Source: Caldora sp965222765 (GTDB lineage Bacteria; Cyanobacteriota; Cyanobacteriia; Cyanobacteriales; Coleofasciculaceae). Taken from it: a stretch of 64,000 nucleotides of DNA. Below, one piece after another: positions 16,500-26,036 of the stretch (positions are counted from its first letter, which is position 1; each line of letters opens with the position of its first letter). A program made the position numbers and the translations under genes. Location: contig CBDCVG010000059.1 in NCBI GenBank assembly GCA_965222765.1, forward strand, positions 124,001 through 188,000, given 5' to 3'. The notes below the pieces were generated by a model, which was not told the DNA's origin, searched no databases, and saw only the letters and a program-made list of their open reading frames with translations.

Positions 16500-17633
16500 T
16501 TAACTACCTATTCCTGGTATTAAGTTGCTCCCTAAACGCTTCAGAGCACGGTTGGCAACCTCAGAGTAACTTAATTTACCGCACATAAGTTTGAATATCA
16601 CCTGAGTAGAGTTAGGACGCTTAACACCGACTTTGTAGCCAACTTCGGGAATTTTGTAAAAGGTTTGTGCTAGACGTTTGGCCCACGCCATATCGCTGCC
16701 CCATTCCTCATTCATAACCTGAGTATACTTTTCTAGGGCATCTCCCTCACCACCAATTGCACAGTTAATTGCCTCAGCTGCCTTCAAACCACTAAAGATA
16801 GAGGGACGAATTCCCTCTGCTGTAAACGGATCTACTACACAAGCAGCTTCCCCTGCCAAAATAGCATTTTGTGTGTGTAGGGGTTGGTAACCATCCCAAA
16901 GGCAAAGAGGATGACCATACTGTTTATAGGCTTTGAGATCAACGCCAAACTGCTGACTATACTCAGCCACCATACCTTTGAGGTTTTGCGCTCCACCACC
17001 CCGGAACATCCCAATGCCAAGCGAGTAGCCCCCTGCTTTGGGAAAATTCCAAATGTAACCATTTTTGACCATACCAAAGTCAAAGTGAATTATAGGTTCG
17101 TTGGTAGAAGGTGCAGGAGTCTCGGACTCTAAGGCTCCCCCCATACTTCGTTTGCGTTTCTTGAAGCCTAGCCATCTGGCCATTGGTCCTTTCCCGCCGT
17201 CAGCAGCAATGAGATAACGACCGCTAAAAGATTCATTAGCTGTGTTTACTTGCCAGTGATCGCTTTTAAACTCAATGCCAGTAACTTCCGTTTGTTCTTG
17301 CAGTTGAGCTCCTTGTTTTTGCGCTTGCTGGACTAAAAAGTGGTCGAAAACATTTCGCATTACCATCCAGATTGGTTCTGGTGTTTCCATTTCCACTTCT
17401 ACTGGATCACCCATTTTCCAGGTGTAACGAATTTTATTTGCCTTTACAGATATGGCAGGGGTAAAGTCAAAGTCAAACCATTCTTGCACTATAGGTGAAA
17501 CCCCTCCACCACAAGGCTTATACCGGGGTAAGGATTCTTTTTCCACCACTAGAACCGAGTGCCCACGCTTGGCGAGGTGATAAGCGGCTGTACCACCAGC
17601 AGGACCAGCACCAACGATTATACAGTCAAACAT
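16500..17633 (-). CDS. Geranylgeranyl reductase family FAD-dependent oxidoreductase
   Basis: A 377-residue flavoprotein. The FAD-binding GAGPAGGTAAYHLAKRGH is at residues 8-25, with PRYKPCGGGVS, AADGGKGPMARW and the second FAD motif AGEAACVVDPFTAEGIR. The geranylgeranyl reductase family includes ChlP, which reduces geranylgeranyl groups of chlorophyll and tocopherol, and archaeal lipid reductases. It is shorter and more divergent than ChlP, so substrate is uncertain. The gene stands alone. Confidence 0.9.
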   Translation of the reverse strand: MFDCIIVGAGPAGGTAAYHLAKRGHSVLVVEKESLPRYKPCGGGVSPIVQEWFDFDFTPAISVKANKIRYTWKMGDPVEVEMETPEPIWMVMRNVFDHFLVQQAQKQGAQLQEQTEVTGIEFKSDHWQVNTANESFSGRYLIAADGGKGPMARWLGFKKRKRSMGGALESETPAPSTNEPIIHFDFGMVKNGYIWNFPKAGGYSLGIGMFRGGGAQNLKGMVAEYSQQFGVDLKAYKQYGHPLCLWDGYQPLHTQNAILAGEAACVVDPFTAEGIRPSIFSGLKAAEAINCAIGGEGDALEKYTQVMNEEWGSDMAWAKRLAQTFYKIPEVGYKVGVKRPNSTQVIFKLMCGKLSYSEVANRALKRLGSNLIPGIGS

Positions 17634-18147
17634 TTTGCTTCAATTTTCTCTAGTCATTATCGCGAGGATAGCACAGGGTCACAAGCTCCGTCTTTTAAGA
17701 AACACCCTCAAAGCTAATGGCTAATAGCTAATCTCTGAAGAAACACCCAGTCTCCAAGTCAGGACTTACGCATCTACACCACATATAGAGTTAAAGGTGC
17801 GTTACGCTACGCTAACACACCCTACAAATAGAGGCTTTGTGTAAGTCCTGAGAGTACTGGTAAAGCTTGTCCTAGATAATGACTATCGGTAGAAGTTTCG
17901 TTTAATATCAGTAGATTGATAAGGGTAGGTTGACGCAAGAGGCTTGCTATGTAATAGCTTCATTCCTTGAAAACCTGCCCTTATGATGTGCGTTTATTTA
18001 TGCTTACCTACTTATTCAGTTTGTTTGGGATAGCTTAAGCTATTATGCATTTAAACTATGATATATATCAACAAAAAAGATTGCTAATCATAGGGTATAA
18101 AATTTGGTGAATCACAATTTAAATGCGTCTTAGCTTAGAATCTATTT
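17634..18147. other. Intergenic region with a MITE-like element
   Basis: No gene is seen in about 510 bases. It holds the inverted-repeat element at 17759-17852, heptamer-like AT-rich sequence, and a long upstream region of small flanking genes. No promoter is assigned. Confidence 0.6.
17759..17852. mobile_element. MITE-like element with TCAGGACTTACGCA-type inverted ends
   Basis: TCAGGACTTACGCA (17759-17772) and TGTGTAAGTCCTGA (17837-17850) are imperfect inverted termini enclosing about 65 bases that include GCGTTACGCTACGCTAACAC. The segment has no coding capacity. A lone arm (CTGCATAAGTCCTGAG) is near 5006. Such ends are widespread in cyanobacterial genomes; assignment to a parent IS is not possible here. 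Confidence 0.7.
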
Positions 18148-18426
18148 TTAAGGTAAGGTAGCTTCCAGCTTGCTACCGTCAACATCTAAGTGACTATATA
18201 AAATATATCGCTCACTGTTGCTCATAATTTCTAGATGCTTGGGGTTAAATGTATAAGTAGTACCGCGAATCTGACATTCAAGAGCAGTCGCTCTATTGTC
18301 AGAGCAGACAATGTGTCCCTGGCTAGCTTCTGTAACATCAAAGCTCAAAAACTGCTTGGGTTGATAATCGATGGAAATGATTGCGGATGAAACAGCTTTC
18401 GATGGTTGGTAGATAGTTGCTGACAT
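18148..18426 (-). CDS. Small protein of unknown function
   Basis: A 92-residue protein (MSATIYQPSKAVSSAIISID...). I do not recognise it. It has beta-rich alternation and one cysteine pair, no signal peptide and no membrane segment. Codon use looks normal. The upstream region is AT-rich, without a clear ribosome site, but has the inverted pair GTCAGTAATTACAATTACTGAC (near 18483-18504), which could be an operator. It is divergent from tlyA. Confidence 0.6.
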   Translation of the reverse strand: MSATIYQPSKAVSSAIISIDYQPKQFLSFDVTEASQGHIVCSDNRATALECQIRGTTYTFNPKHLEIMSNSERYILYSHLDVDGSKLEATLP

Positions 18427-18664
18427 TTTTTTACGGTATAAAAACTTCTGAGTGTTTAGTTTAAGCTTAGTGTCTATTGTTTGTCAGTAATTACAATTAC
18501 TGACAGTTACCTAAATTTAAGTTATATTGTAGATTTGTATTTATACTTTGTCAGTGAAATTATGGATAAGGACATCAGATTATAAAGTGTTCATAAACAT
18601 TATAAAGTGTTAATGAACAGACTTGACAAAGTATAGGAGGTATATTGTTTATATTTGAGAGACA

Positions 18665-19522
18665 TTGGCAAAGAACAAACAACGACTCGATAAGTTATTA
18701 GTAGACTTAGAGCTCTGCTCATCCCGACAGTTAGCGCAGCGACTGATTCGTGCTGGCGAAGTGAGGGTGAATCAGCAAGTAGTTGATAAGCCAGGAACTG
18801 AGGTAAAGACAACTGCTGAAATTCAAATTAAGGAGAAGCCACCTTATGTTTCTCGAGGGGGTGAAAAGCTGGCTAAAGCTCTTGAAGTGTTTGGAATTTC
18901 TGTAGAAGGACGAACTTGTCTGGATGGTGGTATTTCTACTGGTGGTTTTACGGACTGTTTACTACAAGCTGGAGCAAAACGAGTTTACGGGATTGATGTC
19001 GGTTATGGACAAGTTGCTTGGAGTCTGCGGAATGATCAGCGAGTGGTTTTGAAAGAACGCACGAATCTGCGCTATCTTCAACCGGCTGATTTGTATGGTG
19101 ACTTAGTTGATAATTCCGTTGATTATTCCTTGGGAAATGCTCAAGCCGTATATCCTGATTTGGGAGTTGTGGATATTTCTTTTATTTCTCTGACGAAAGT
19201 TCTTGATGCCTTGTGGCAACTGCTTACTCGCTCCCGTGAATTAGTGTTGTTGGTGAAGCCACAGTTTGAAGTGGGACGTGAGCGTGTTGGCAAAAAAGGA
19301 GTGGTGCGAGATCCTAATGATCAGGCAAAAGCGATCGCACGAGTATTACAAGCTGCACAGCAACGAGGTTGGCTATATAAGGGCTTAACTTGGTCACCAA
19401 TTACTGGACCGGCTGGTAATATTGAATATCTGCTTTGGCTAGGAATTGATAGTGACCAACAGCCTCCTGATTTAGCTAGAATTCAAAAAATTACAAACTC
19501 CGCCTTAAAGACTAGAGTTTAA
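18665..19522 (+). CDS. tlyA: TlyA family rRNA 2'-O-methyltransferase
   Basis: A 285-residue protein: an N-terminal S4 RNA-binding domain (QRLDKLLVDLELCSSRQLAQ, then RVNQQVVDKPG) and a Rossmann methyltransferase domain (DGGISTGGFTDCLLQAGA, YGIDVGYGQ, DLGVVDISFISLTKVL, LVKPQFEVGRE). TlyA methylates the 2'-OH of cytidines in ribosomal RNA. The start is TTG at 18665: an in-frame stop at 18656 allows no upstream start, and translation from it gives the expected MAKNKQRLDKLL. A GGAGG at 18636-18640 is too far upstream for this start. Confidence 0.92.
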   Translation: MAKNKQRLDKLLVDLELCSSRQLAQRLIRAGEVRVNQQVVDKPGTEVKTTAEIQIKEKPPYVSRGGEKLAKALEVFGISVEGRTCLDGGISTGGFTDCLLQAGAKRVYGIDVGYGQVAWSLRNDQRVVLKERTNLRYLQPADLYGDLVDNSVDYSLGNAQAVYPDLGVVDISFISLTKVLDALWQLLTRSRELVLLVKPQFEVGRERVGKKGVVRDPNDQAKAIARVLQAAQQRGWLYKGLTWSPITGPAGNIEYLLWLGIDSDQQPPDLARIQKITNSALKTRV

Positions 19523-19569
19523 ACATATTCTGTCACTCTAGAAAGAAAAGTTTTATTTGCGTAAACATT

Positions 19570-20214
19570 ATGAAACAGACAGCTCAGCAGACAAAGTTTG
19601 CTGCCAAAATTAAAAAATGGGTTGAAGCAGCTCAACAACTTCGCACCCAAAATATTAGGCTTGCACTACCAATCACTCGACTGACTAGCATCAAAAGCCT
19701 TTGTCAAGATGACATCGCCGCGAAAAAGTTTGCTCTCCATTTTTCAAAACAGGTTGAGCAGCAAATCAACACTGACTCTTCTAGCAACACCCTCAGTCCT
19801 GAAGAATGGGAAACTCACAAAACTGTTATTGCTGATGGGATTGAGATGATGGAACGCTACCTGGAAACTCCCACTCATGAAGGCAAGCAATTTTTTGGGA
19901 GGTTATTGAAACAGATAAATGACTTGCAAGGAGATGATATACGCAAAGTCCATTGGTCTACCGTGCATTTTGTCCGCAGCGGTTATCTGCTTAAACTTGA
20001 GTATGCTCTGCGCTGTTTTGTTGAGCCAGATTTTCCTGCCTGGGCTTATAAATTGGCTAGAGAACTTGTGGAAGACTATGAACCTCAATATGGCACAGGT
20101 TTGATTCCATCCTCTGCTCCTATGCTGTTGGAAATTGCTGAGTTTTGGTGTCAATACTATTTGGGACACAATCTGACACAGAAGTTTCCCCAACTAATGA
20201 AAGAAGATAGATAA
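19570..20214 (+). CDS. Conserved hypothetical protein
   Basis: A 214-residue protein that I do not recognise. It is mainly helical, with no signal peptide or membrane segments. Distinct segments are KIKKWVEAAQQLRTQNIRL near the N-terminus and FWCQYYLGHNLTQKFPQL near the C-terminus. It lies 47 bases after tlyA in the same direction and could be co-transcribed with it. Confidence 0.7.
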   Translation: MKQTAQQTKFAAKIKKWVEAAQQLRTQNIRLALPITRLTSIKSLCQDDIAAKKFALHFSKQVEQQINTDSSSNTLSPEEWETHKTVIADGIEMMERYLETPTHEGKQFFGRLLKQINDLQGDDIRKVHWSTVHFVRSGYLLKLEYALRCFVEPDFPAWAYKLARELVEDYEPQYGTGLIPSSAPMLLEIAEFWCQYYLGHNLTQKFPQLMKEDR

Positions 20215-20328
20215 ACACTCAAAAAGCCTCATCATATATCACTGGAGAGCTCCCCAGGAGAGCTGAGCTCCCCCAATTCCCTAGTTTCTCGAGAGTATCA
20301 GGGTTACAGAGCTTATTCACTTTGCTTT

Positions 20329-21090
20329 CTAGCCGACTTGTCGCCCCCCCAGCTTAGGTAAGATTTCCTCCTTAGCCCGCTGAACATCTTCCGGGAAATC
20401 GATCTCTATCCAAGGCACACCAGTTATGTCTTCGTACCCAAATTCCTCGGGAGTATCCAGGAGCAGATCTCGGATGGCATCTTCATAAGGTTCTTCCTGG
20501 AGTCCTTGGATAACATAGTGTTCAGTACGACTAACTAGACGGCTAGCAATTGTGCTAGAAAAGCGAAAGAATCCTACGGATTCACCACAGAAATCATAGA
20601 TAAGCTCTGGGGAGACTTGTTTGCGAAACTCCAGCAACTGACCATTTTTGACACACAGCTTGACAGGTTCCTCTCCCGGTTCAAAATCCCGATCCAGTAA
20701 AAAGCAGTTTCGGATATCAGTATTTACCAGTTGCTCAAGCAGGCGATAATCGTACAAGACATCGGCATCCATCAATAATAGGTCATCGACTGCTGCCAGA
20801 TGCTCTCTTGATGTCCAAAGACTAATGATACTTCCCCTATGGTAATCAGGGTTGTAAACAGTAGTTACCCAATCTTGAGCACCAACTGCCTCAATTTTCT
20901 CTTGGATTTTGGTAGCTTGGTAACCCACAACGATCGCTACTTCGCCAATTTGGCAATGATGCAGGCACTCCAAATGCCTTTCTAGTAATGATTTGCCGTT
21001 GAACTTGAGTAAACATTTGGGTTGATCAAGTCCGTCCTTACCTAAGCGATTTCCAACGCCAGCAGCTAGTATAATTGCCTTCATCATCAA
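20329..21090 (-). CDS. Nucleotidyltransferase, phosphocholine cytidylyltransferase-like
   Basis: A 253-residue sugar-phosphate/choline-phosphate type nucleotidyltransferase. The signature KAIILAAGVGNRLG is followed by QPKCLLKFNGKSLL, the LLLMDADVLYD metal site, and a C-terminal GVPWIEIDFPEDVQRAKEEI segment. The family includes LicC (CDP-choline) and phosphonate cytidylyltransferases. The exact alcohol phosphate is unknown. Three in-frame Met codons at the start give a one- or two-residue uncertainty. Confidence 0.85.
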   Translation of the reverse strand: MMMKAIILAAGVGNRLGKDGLDQPKCLLKFNGKSLLERHLECLHHCQIGEVAIVVGYQATKIQEKIEAVGAQDWVTTVYNPDYHRGSIISLWTSREHLAAVDDLLLMDADVLYDYRLLEQLVNTDIRNCFLLDRDFEPGEEPVKLCVKNGQLLEFRKQVSPELIYDFCGESVGFFRFSSTIASRLVSRTEHYVIQGLQEEPYEDAIRDLLLDTPEEFGYEDITGVPWIEIDFPEDVQRAKEEILPKLGGRQVG

Positions 21091-21131
21091 CTCATAAGAG
21101 AATTTCTTGATAGTTCATGGAGAATTAAAAT

Positions 21132-21524
21132 CTAAAAAACATTTTTATAAGCTTGCCAGACTTGATGAACAAAACAACTCAATTGCCTGGGTGCATCTAG
21201 GTTGTTTACATAGGGAGCATCTGGGTTATTCAACTGTCCTAACAGAGAAATCACCTCGGTATCCAGAGCTAATCTAAATAAACTTGCAGGCCATAGTAAA
21301 TCTGAACCCTGGCGTAAGTCGTATAAAGTTAACTGTTCTGGTGATGACAGGGGTAAAGATTGATTGTCTGCTGGTATTACCAGCATCAAAGGACGCACCC
21401 AACAAACCTGCCGCGATGAGACAATTTCAATAACTTCGGCGTATAAACAGGTATGTTCATGCTCTAAACAAACAATCTGGCGAGGCTGAAACTCTTGGGC
21501 CGAACCGATTGGGACTTGCTTCAC
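21132..21524 (-). CDS. Conserved hypothetical protein
   Basis: A 130-residue protein (MKQVPIGSAQEFQPRQIVCL...). It looks like a short cyanobacterial family with a beta-rich N-terminal half (ARGxIVxLEHE-like, then CWVRPLMLV) and a helical end (LSCFVHQVWQAYKNVF). I know no function. It is 41 bases downstream of nothing and 32 bases after the small gene at 21557-21751, with which it may be co-transcribed. Confidence 0.7.
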   Translation of the reverse strand: MKQVPIGSAQEFQPRQIVCLEHEHTCLYAEVIEIVSSRQVCWVRPLMLVIPADNQSLPLSSPEQLTLYDLRQGSDLLWPASLFRLALDTEVISLLGQLNNPDAPYVNNLDAPRQLSCFVHQVWQAYKNVF

Positions 21525-21556
21525 TATAGAAAAAATACGTTAGAGCAGGTTATTTT

Positions 21557-21751
21557 TCAGATACTAGGAACTAATTTAATCCTACCAGCATCCATCTCCG
21601 ACATTAATAATTCAAGAGCTTCGTAATCAACATCCGAGATATAACCTAGGCGGCTCAGTTCATTATTAATTTGGTTTTCTATATCTGGAGTTAGTTGCCT
21701 AATATAAAGTGTTTTCTCTACTAGCTGACGAATTACACCTGTACTATTCAC
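21557..21751 (-). CDS. Small conserved hypothetical protein
   Basis: A 64-residue acidic helical protein (TGVIRQLVEKTLYIRQL..., DYEALELLMSEMDAG). Short proteins of this sort are common in filamentous cyanobacteria, recognised from memory only. It is the first gene of a likely two-gene unit with the 130-residue protein. The upstream region is long and AT-rich. Confidence 0.65.
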   Translation of the reverse strand: MNSTGVIRQLVEKTLYIRQLTPDIENQINNELSRLGYISDVDYEALELLMSEMDAGRIKLVPSI

Positions 21752-22408
21752 AGTTATTTACCTATAAAAGTTCTATACTTGTAATTATCGAATGAATCTA
21801 TAGCTAATGTGTTGACTGAAGTTCAGTACATTAAGTGATCTTAATCACTATATGAATGGGGCTCAATTGTTAGTTAACTTTCTCTATTTAATTTGGACTA
21901 TGCCCTTGGAATGGTTAAGAATGTTGTCAGAGCGTTAACTTACCTGAAAAACTAAATTTCTTCCTGATGATAGTTTTTAAAACTTGTAAATTAAGGTATG
22001 ATAGCCAGTCCATCCTATAAAATACTCCTAAGTAGGGACAAGTTAGATAGTCAGGGTCTTCCCCGACTCCAGAATGACAGCAGTTGCGCCCTTGGAGAAT
22101 TCTCAAGAAATTGAATTACTAGAACTTAGATTATTGGTAAATGCTTACAAAGCGAGGTGGTGAACACTTCGCTACTTTAGTCAATAATTGGTGTTAATAT
22201 AGCATCTAAACTATAAAAAGTCAAAGAATTTCAGTATACCTATACACATTTTTTTTACAAAAAAACTAAAAAAATTAAAAAACTATAATCTATTGATGAA
22301 TATGCTGCAAAATCGTGCTATTTGGGGATTTACTCCGTAAATTCACTTAGGTGTTTTAAGGAACTCCCTGTCTATCTATTTTTAGTAAATTAAGTATGAG
22401 GAGCAACT
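21752..22408. other. Long AT-rich divergent intergenic region
   Basis: About 650 bases upstream of two divergent genes. A 29-codon frame (22074-22163, MTAVAPLENSQEIELLELRL...) has a protein-like composition and may be a leader peptide or a fragment, but nothing else supports it. The rest, including A/T runs near 22250-22280, shows no gene. A good ribosome site (GAGGAG) precedes the STAS gene. Confidence 0.5.
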
Positions 22409-22744
22409 ATGTCAAATGCAATCAGGGATTCACAAATAAGCATTATTCAACCTTCTGGTCATGTTAACGCCTCTAATGCTGTTGAGTTTCAACTTCAGCT
22501 GACAAAAGCCATGGTGTCAGAAGATCATTCGGTTTTGTTGGTTGATATGCATCAGGTAGAATCTCTTGACAGTGCTGGCTTGATGGCATTAGTTTCTGTT
22601 CTGAGCCTGGCTCAAAGTCTACACCGGCGTTTTAGTCTTTGCTGTGTAGCTCCTTCGATTAGAATCATTTTCGAGCTAACTCAGTTAGATAAAGCCTTTG
22701 AGATTTTTGATAGTCGTGATGCTTTTGCTGCCACAATTACCTAA
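22409..22744 (+). CDS. STAS domain anti-sigma-factor antagonist
   Basis: A 111-residue single STAS domain: ISIIQPSGHVNASNAVEFQ, then SVLLVDMHQVESLDSAGLMALVS, which holds the Ser at the usual phosphorylation place (DSAG). Such proteins switch partners with HATPase kinases and PP2C phosphatases. It could use the phosphatases encoded at 29.7-31.5 kb, but that is inference. GAGGAG lies just upstream. A GTGTTAGGTGTTAG tandem repeat separates it from the next gene. Confidence 0.9.
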   Translation: MSNAIRDSQISIIQPSGHVNASNAVEFQLQLTKAMVSEDHSVLLVDMHQVESLDSAGLMALVSVLSLAQSLHRRFSLCCVAPSIRIIFELTQLDKAFEIFDSRDAFAATIT

Positions 22745-22791
22745 AGGTGTTAGGTGTTAGATGTTAGGTGTTAGGTAGAGAGGTTAGACTG

Positions 22792-25560
22792 ATGTCCTTC
22801 TTGGGTGTTCTTACAAAAGAGATAAGTAAGCCAGCACGTTATCTAGGTAACGAGTTGGGGGCGGTACACAAACCTTGGGAAGCTGCCAGGGTGCGCTGGG
22901 TTTTAACTTATCCAGAAATTTATGAAGTGGGTGCTTCTAATTTGGGTCATGTTATTCTTTACAACATCTTGAATACCCAGCCCAGGCAATTGTGCGATCG
23001 TGCTTATTTACCTGCGCCAGATTTAGCAGCTAAACTACGGGCAACGCAAACACCTCTATTTGCAGTAGAAAATCAGCGATCGCTCACTGATTTTGATATT
23101 TTGGGTTTTAGTCTCAGCTATGAGTTAGGAGCAACCAATATTCTGGAGATGCTGGATTTGGCAGGAATTCCTCTGACTTGGAGAGAAAGGCAAGAGGAGC
23201 CGGGGAGATTTCCTCATAACCAATCCCCATTTCCCTTAATCTTTGCTGGGGGACAAACTGCTACTTCTAATCCTGAACCCTATGCTGACTTTTTTGATTT
23301 TATTGCTTTAGGAGACGGGGAAGAACTGCTGCCGGAGATTGGTTTGGTTTTAGAGGAAGGTAAGGCAGCAGGTTTGAGTAGAGAAGAATTACTGCTGGAT
23401 TTGGCACAAGTTCCAGGAGTGTACGTACCCCAATTCTACGATACAGCAGAGGATGGCTCAGTTCATCCCCTCCGCCCTGATGTGCCAGCAAGGATTCTGC
23501 GGCGGGTGGCAACACCGATTCCTGCTTACTCTATTGGACTGGTGCCTTACATTGAGACAGTACATGATCGGCTCAAAATTGAAGTAAGACGAGGTTGTAC
23601 TCGCGGTTGTCGCTTCTGTCAGCCAGGAATGCTCACTCGTCCGGCACGGGATGTGGATGGAGAGCAGGTGGTGGAGGCGATTGAAGAGGGGATGCGTGCG
23701 ACTGGCTACAATGAGTTTTCCCTGCTATCCCTGAGTTGTTCCGACTACCTTGCACTACCAGCAGTGGGGATGGAAATCAAAAATCGTCTCAAGGATGAAA
23801 ATATTTCCTTATCCTTGCCTAGCCAGCGGGTAGACCGTTTTGATGAAAACATTGCTAATATTTTAGGCGGCATACGGCAGAGTGGCTTGACTTTTGCTCC
23901 AGAAGCCGGAACTCAGAGGCTGCGGGACATTATTAATAAAGGACTGACTAATGAAGAACTGCTGCGAGGGGTAAAAACTGCCTATGAACAGGGCTGGGAT
24001 AAGGTCAAGCTTTACTTTATGATTGGTCTACCAGGGGAGACGGATGTCGATGTGTTGGGAATTGCTGAAACTCTCAGCTGGTTGAAACAGAAATGCCAAG
24101 CTCATGGCAAGAAATCCCTCAAGTTCAATATCACGATTTCCAACTTTACCCCCAAGCCTCATACTCCTTTCCAGTGGCATTCAGTTTCGACAGCAGAGTT
24201 TGAGCGCAAGCAGCAGTTACTCAGACAGGCATTTCGTCGAATGAAAGGCATCAAGGTGAACTATACTGATGTCCGGATTTCTGCGATGGAAAACTTTGTC
24301 GGACGGGGAGACAGACGCTTGGCTGCTGTAGTTCGCCGTGCTTGGGAATTAGGTGCAGGGATGGACTCTTGGATGGAAAGCTTAGATAAAGCCTTTGCTG
24401 CTTGGGAGCAAGCGATCGCAGAATCTGGATTAACCTGGAAATATCGGCAAGTAGAGAAGGGTGAGTGGAATGTTTTTCAGGAAAGGCAGAAGATTTTCAC
24501 TGATAATGATGGGGATTTTCAACCACCATTACCAATACTGCCTATAGAGGTTCTTGAAGAGAACCCTGCAAAGAAGCTTGATGAAGTACCTTCTGCCTCC
24601 TGCCTCCTGCCTCCTGCCTTACAAGTTGATGCTCCGTTACCCTGGGATCATATTGATACAGGAATTGATAAGAACTGGCTCAAAGCCGACTTGGAAAGAG
24701 CTTTAGCCGCAGCAACGGTGCCTGATTGCTCCTTTGATGGTTGTTCCCATTGCGGTGTCTGTGGTACTGACTTTGGTCATAACATCGTTATTCCAGCACA
24801 GCCAATTCCTCAATTTGATGGTCACTTCAAACCAGATACTACCAAAGTTCAGCGATTGCGGGTATGGTTTGGTAAGGGAGGAGATATGGTGTTGTTAGGT
24901 CATCTGGATCTAGCCCGTTTATTTGACCGTGCTGTCAGAAGGGCATCCCTACCGATTACTTTCAGTGGTGGCTTTAGCCCTAATCCCCGGATCAGCATTG
25001 CTAATGCCTTACCTTTGGGAGCTTCTAGCAGTGGTGAGATTGTAGATTTTGAACTAACTCAGCAGCTGGATAGGAAAGAATTTCAACAACGGTTAGCATC
25101 CCAACTACCTCCAAATATTCCAATTTATGAGGTTGAGGAAGTTGAGTTAAAGGCTCCTGCGGCTACCCAGCTCTTGGCAAGAGCTGAGTATTTGATCCAG
25201 GTGGCTGCTGAAGATACTTGTGTTGAACAGTGGCAAGATTGGGTGGAGCAAGTTAAGGCAACTGAAGCTATCTGGTGGGAAAAAACTACGAAGTCAGGTA
25301 AGAAGAAACAGGTAAATTTGCGCGATTGGTTGTTTGAGTTGGAGGTAGGAGGCAGAAGGCAGGAGGTTCTTACAAGTAATCAAGGGGATAAACCAGCATT
25401 TCCAGATTCATTGGTTGTTCTCCGCTATGTAGGTAGCTGCCGTAATGACGGAACAATGTTGCGACCAGAGCATTTAGTTTATATGCTGGAGCAAGTCTTA
25501 CAGCGAGAGTTTCAGTTGTTGCACACTCATCGGCAACGGTTAATTTTAGGGGATGGGTGA
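22792..25560 (+). CDS. TIGR03960-type radical SAM protein fused to DUF2344
   Basis: About 922 residues. The N-terminal part resembles a B12-binding region. The radical SAM core has the cluster motif GCTRGCRFCQPGM (Cx3Cx2C) and FAPEAGTQRLRDIINKG. A Cys-rich segment (CSFDGCSHCGVCGTDFG) precedes the C-terminal DUF2344 domain (GHLDLARLFDRAVRRA, FSGGFSPNPRISIANALP). The family is widespread in cyanobacteria without a firmly known reaction. The start at 22792 is chosen because the longer frame begins inside a tandem repeat. Two simple-repeat stretches of the intergenic type sit in frame at 24588-24628 and 25340-25378. Confidence 0.88.
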   Translation: MSFLGVLTKEISKPARYLGNELGAVHKPWEAARVRWVLTYPEIYEVGASNLGHVILYNILNTQPRQLCDRAYLPAPDLAAKLRATQTPLFAVENQRSLTDFDILGFSLSYELGATNILEMLDLAGIPLTWRERQEEPGRFPHNQSPFPLIFAGGQTATSNPEPYADFFDFIALGDGEELLPEIGLVLEEGKAAGLSREELLLDLAQVPGVYVPQFYDTAEDGSVHPLRPDVPARILRRVATPIPAYSIGLVPYIETVHDRLKIEVRRGCTRGCRFCQPGMLTRPARDVDGEQVVEAIEEGMRATGYNEFSLLSLSCSDYLALPAVGMEIKNRLKDENISLSLPSQRVDRFDENIANILGGIRQSGLTFAPEAGTQRLRDIINKGLTNEELLRGVKTAYEQGWDKVKLYFMIGLPGETDVDVLGIAETLSWLKQKCQAHGKKSLKFNITISNFTPKPHTPFQWHSVSTAEFERKQQLLRQAFRRMKGIKVNYTDVRISAMENFVGRGDRRLAAVVRRAWELGAGMDSWMESLDKAFAAWEQAIAESGLTWKYRQVEKGEWNVFQERQKIFTDNDGDFQPPLPILPIEVLEENPAKKLDEVPSASCLLPPALQVDAPLPWDHIDTGIDKNWLKADLERALAAATVPDCSFDGCSHCGVCGTDFGHNIVIPAQPIPQFDGHFKPDTTKVQRLRVWFGKGGDMVLLGHLDLARLFDRAVRRASLPITFSGGFSPNPRISIANALPLGASSSGEIVDFELTQQLDRKEFQQRLASQLPPNIPIYEVEEVELKAPAATQLLARAEYLIQVAAEDTCVEQWQDWVEQVKATEAIWWEKTTKSGKKKQVNLRDWLFELEVGGRRQEVLTSNQGDKPAFPDSLVVLRYVGSCRNDGTMLRPEHLVYMLEQVLQREFQLLHTHRQRLILGDG

Positions 25561-26036
25561 ACCACAGAGCCACAGAGAGCAGAGAGTGCAGAATCAGAGT
25601 GTCTACTGATAGAAGAAATCCATTCAAGCCTTTTGAGCCATCTCTGATTAAGAGTTTTCTCCGTGGAAGGGATATTTTGTCAGTGGAACTTTTCCTAACT
25701 GGTAAAGGCAACACTAACTACAAACTCATCTTGAGTGATGGCAAAATATACGTTCTGCGTCTCTACAGTCGTGGGAGTGCGGAACGGGAAACCTACGTTA
25801 TGAGCCTGGTTCAAGGAGTGGTTCCAGTTCCCTTGGAAATCGCTCGCGGGGAAACTTGGTCTGTTTTTTCCTATTTGGAGGGAGAGCTCCTGGAAAAGGT
25901 TCCAGAGTATTCTAGTGTTGCGGCTGAAGCGATCGCAAAAATATCTTCAGTGGTGTTGGAATCACCTGGATGGATTAATGCAGATGGCTCTATCTCACCG
26001 TTTTCCTTTGGAGGGATATATAGCGTTTCTAAATGA
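25557..26036 (+). pseudogene. N-terminal fragment of an aminoglycoside-phosphotransferase-like kinase
   Basis: The fragment (159 residues) has the N-lobe of an APH/choline-kinase fold: LTGKGNTNYKLIL, the lysine-bearing strand IYVLRLYSRG, and WSVFSYLEGELLEKVP. The C-lobe with the HGDxxxxN catalytic loop is missing. The frame ends in SFGGIYSVSK just where the IS630-type remnant begins, so insertion or deletion seems to have removed the rest. The start is uncertain: the first codons overlap the radical SAM stop and a CACAGAG repeat. Confidence 0.7.

Noticed and set aside
22074..22163. 29-codon frame starting MTAVAPLENSQE
   Set aside because: Protein-like but too short and unsupported to call as a gene; mentioned in the intergenic entry.
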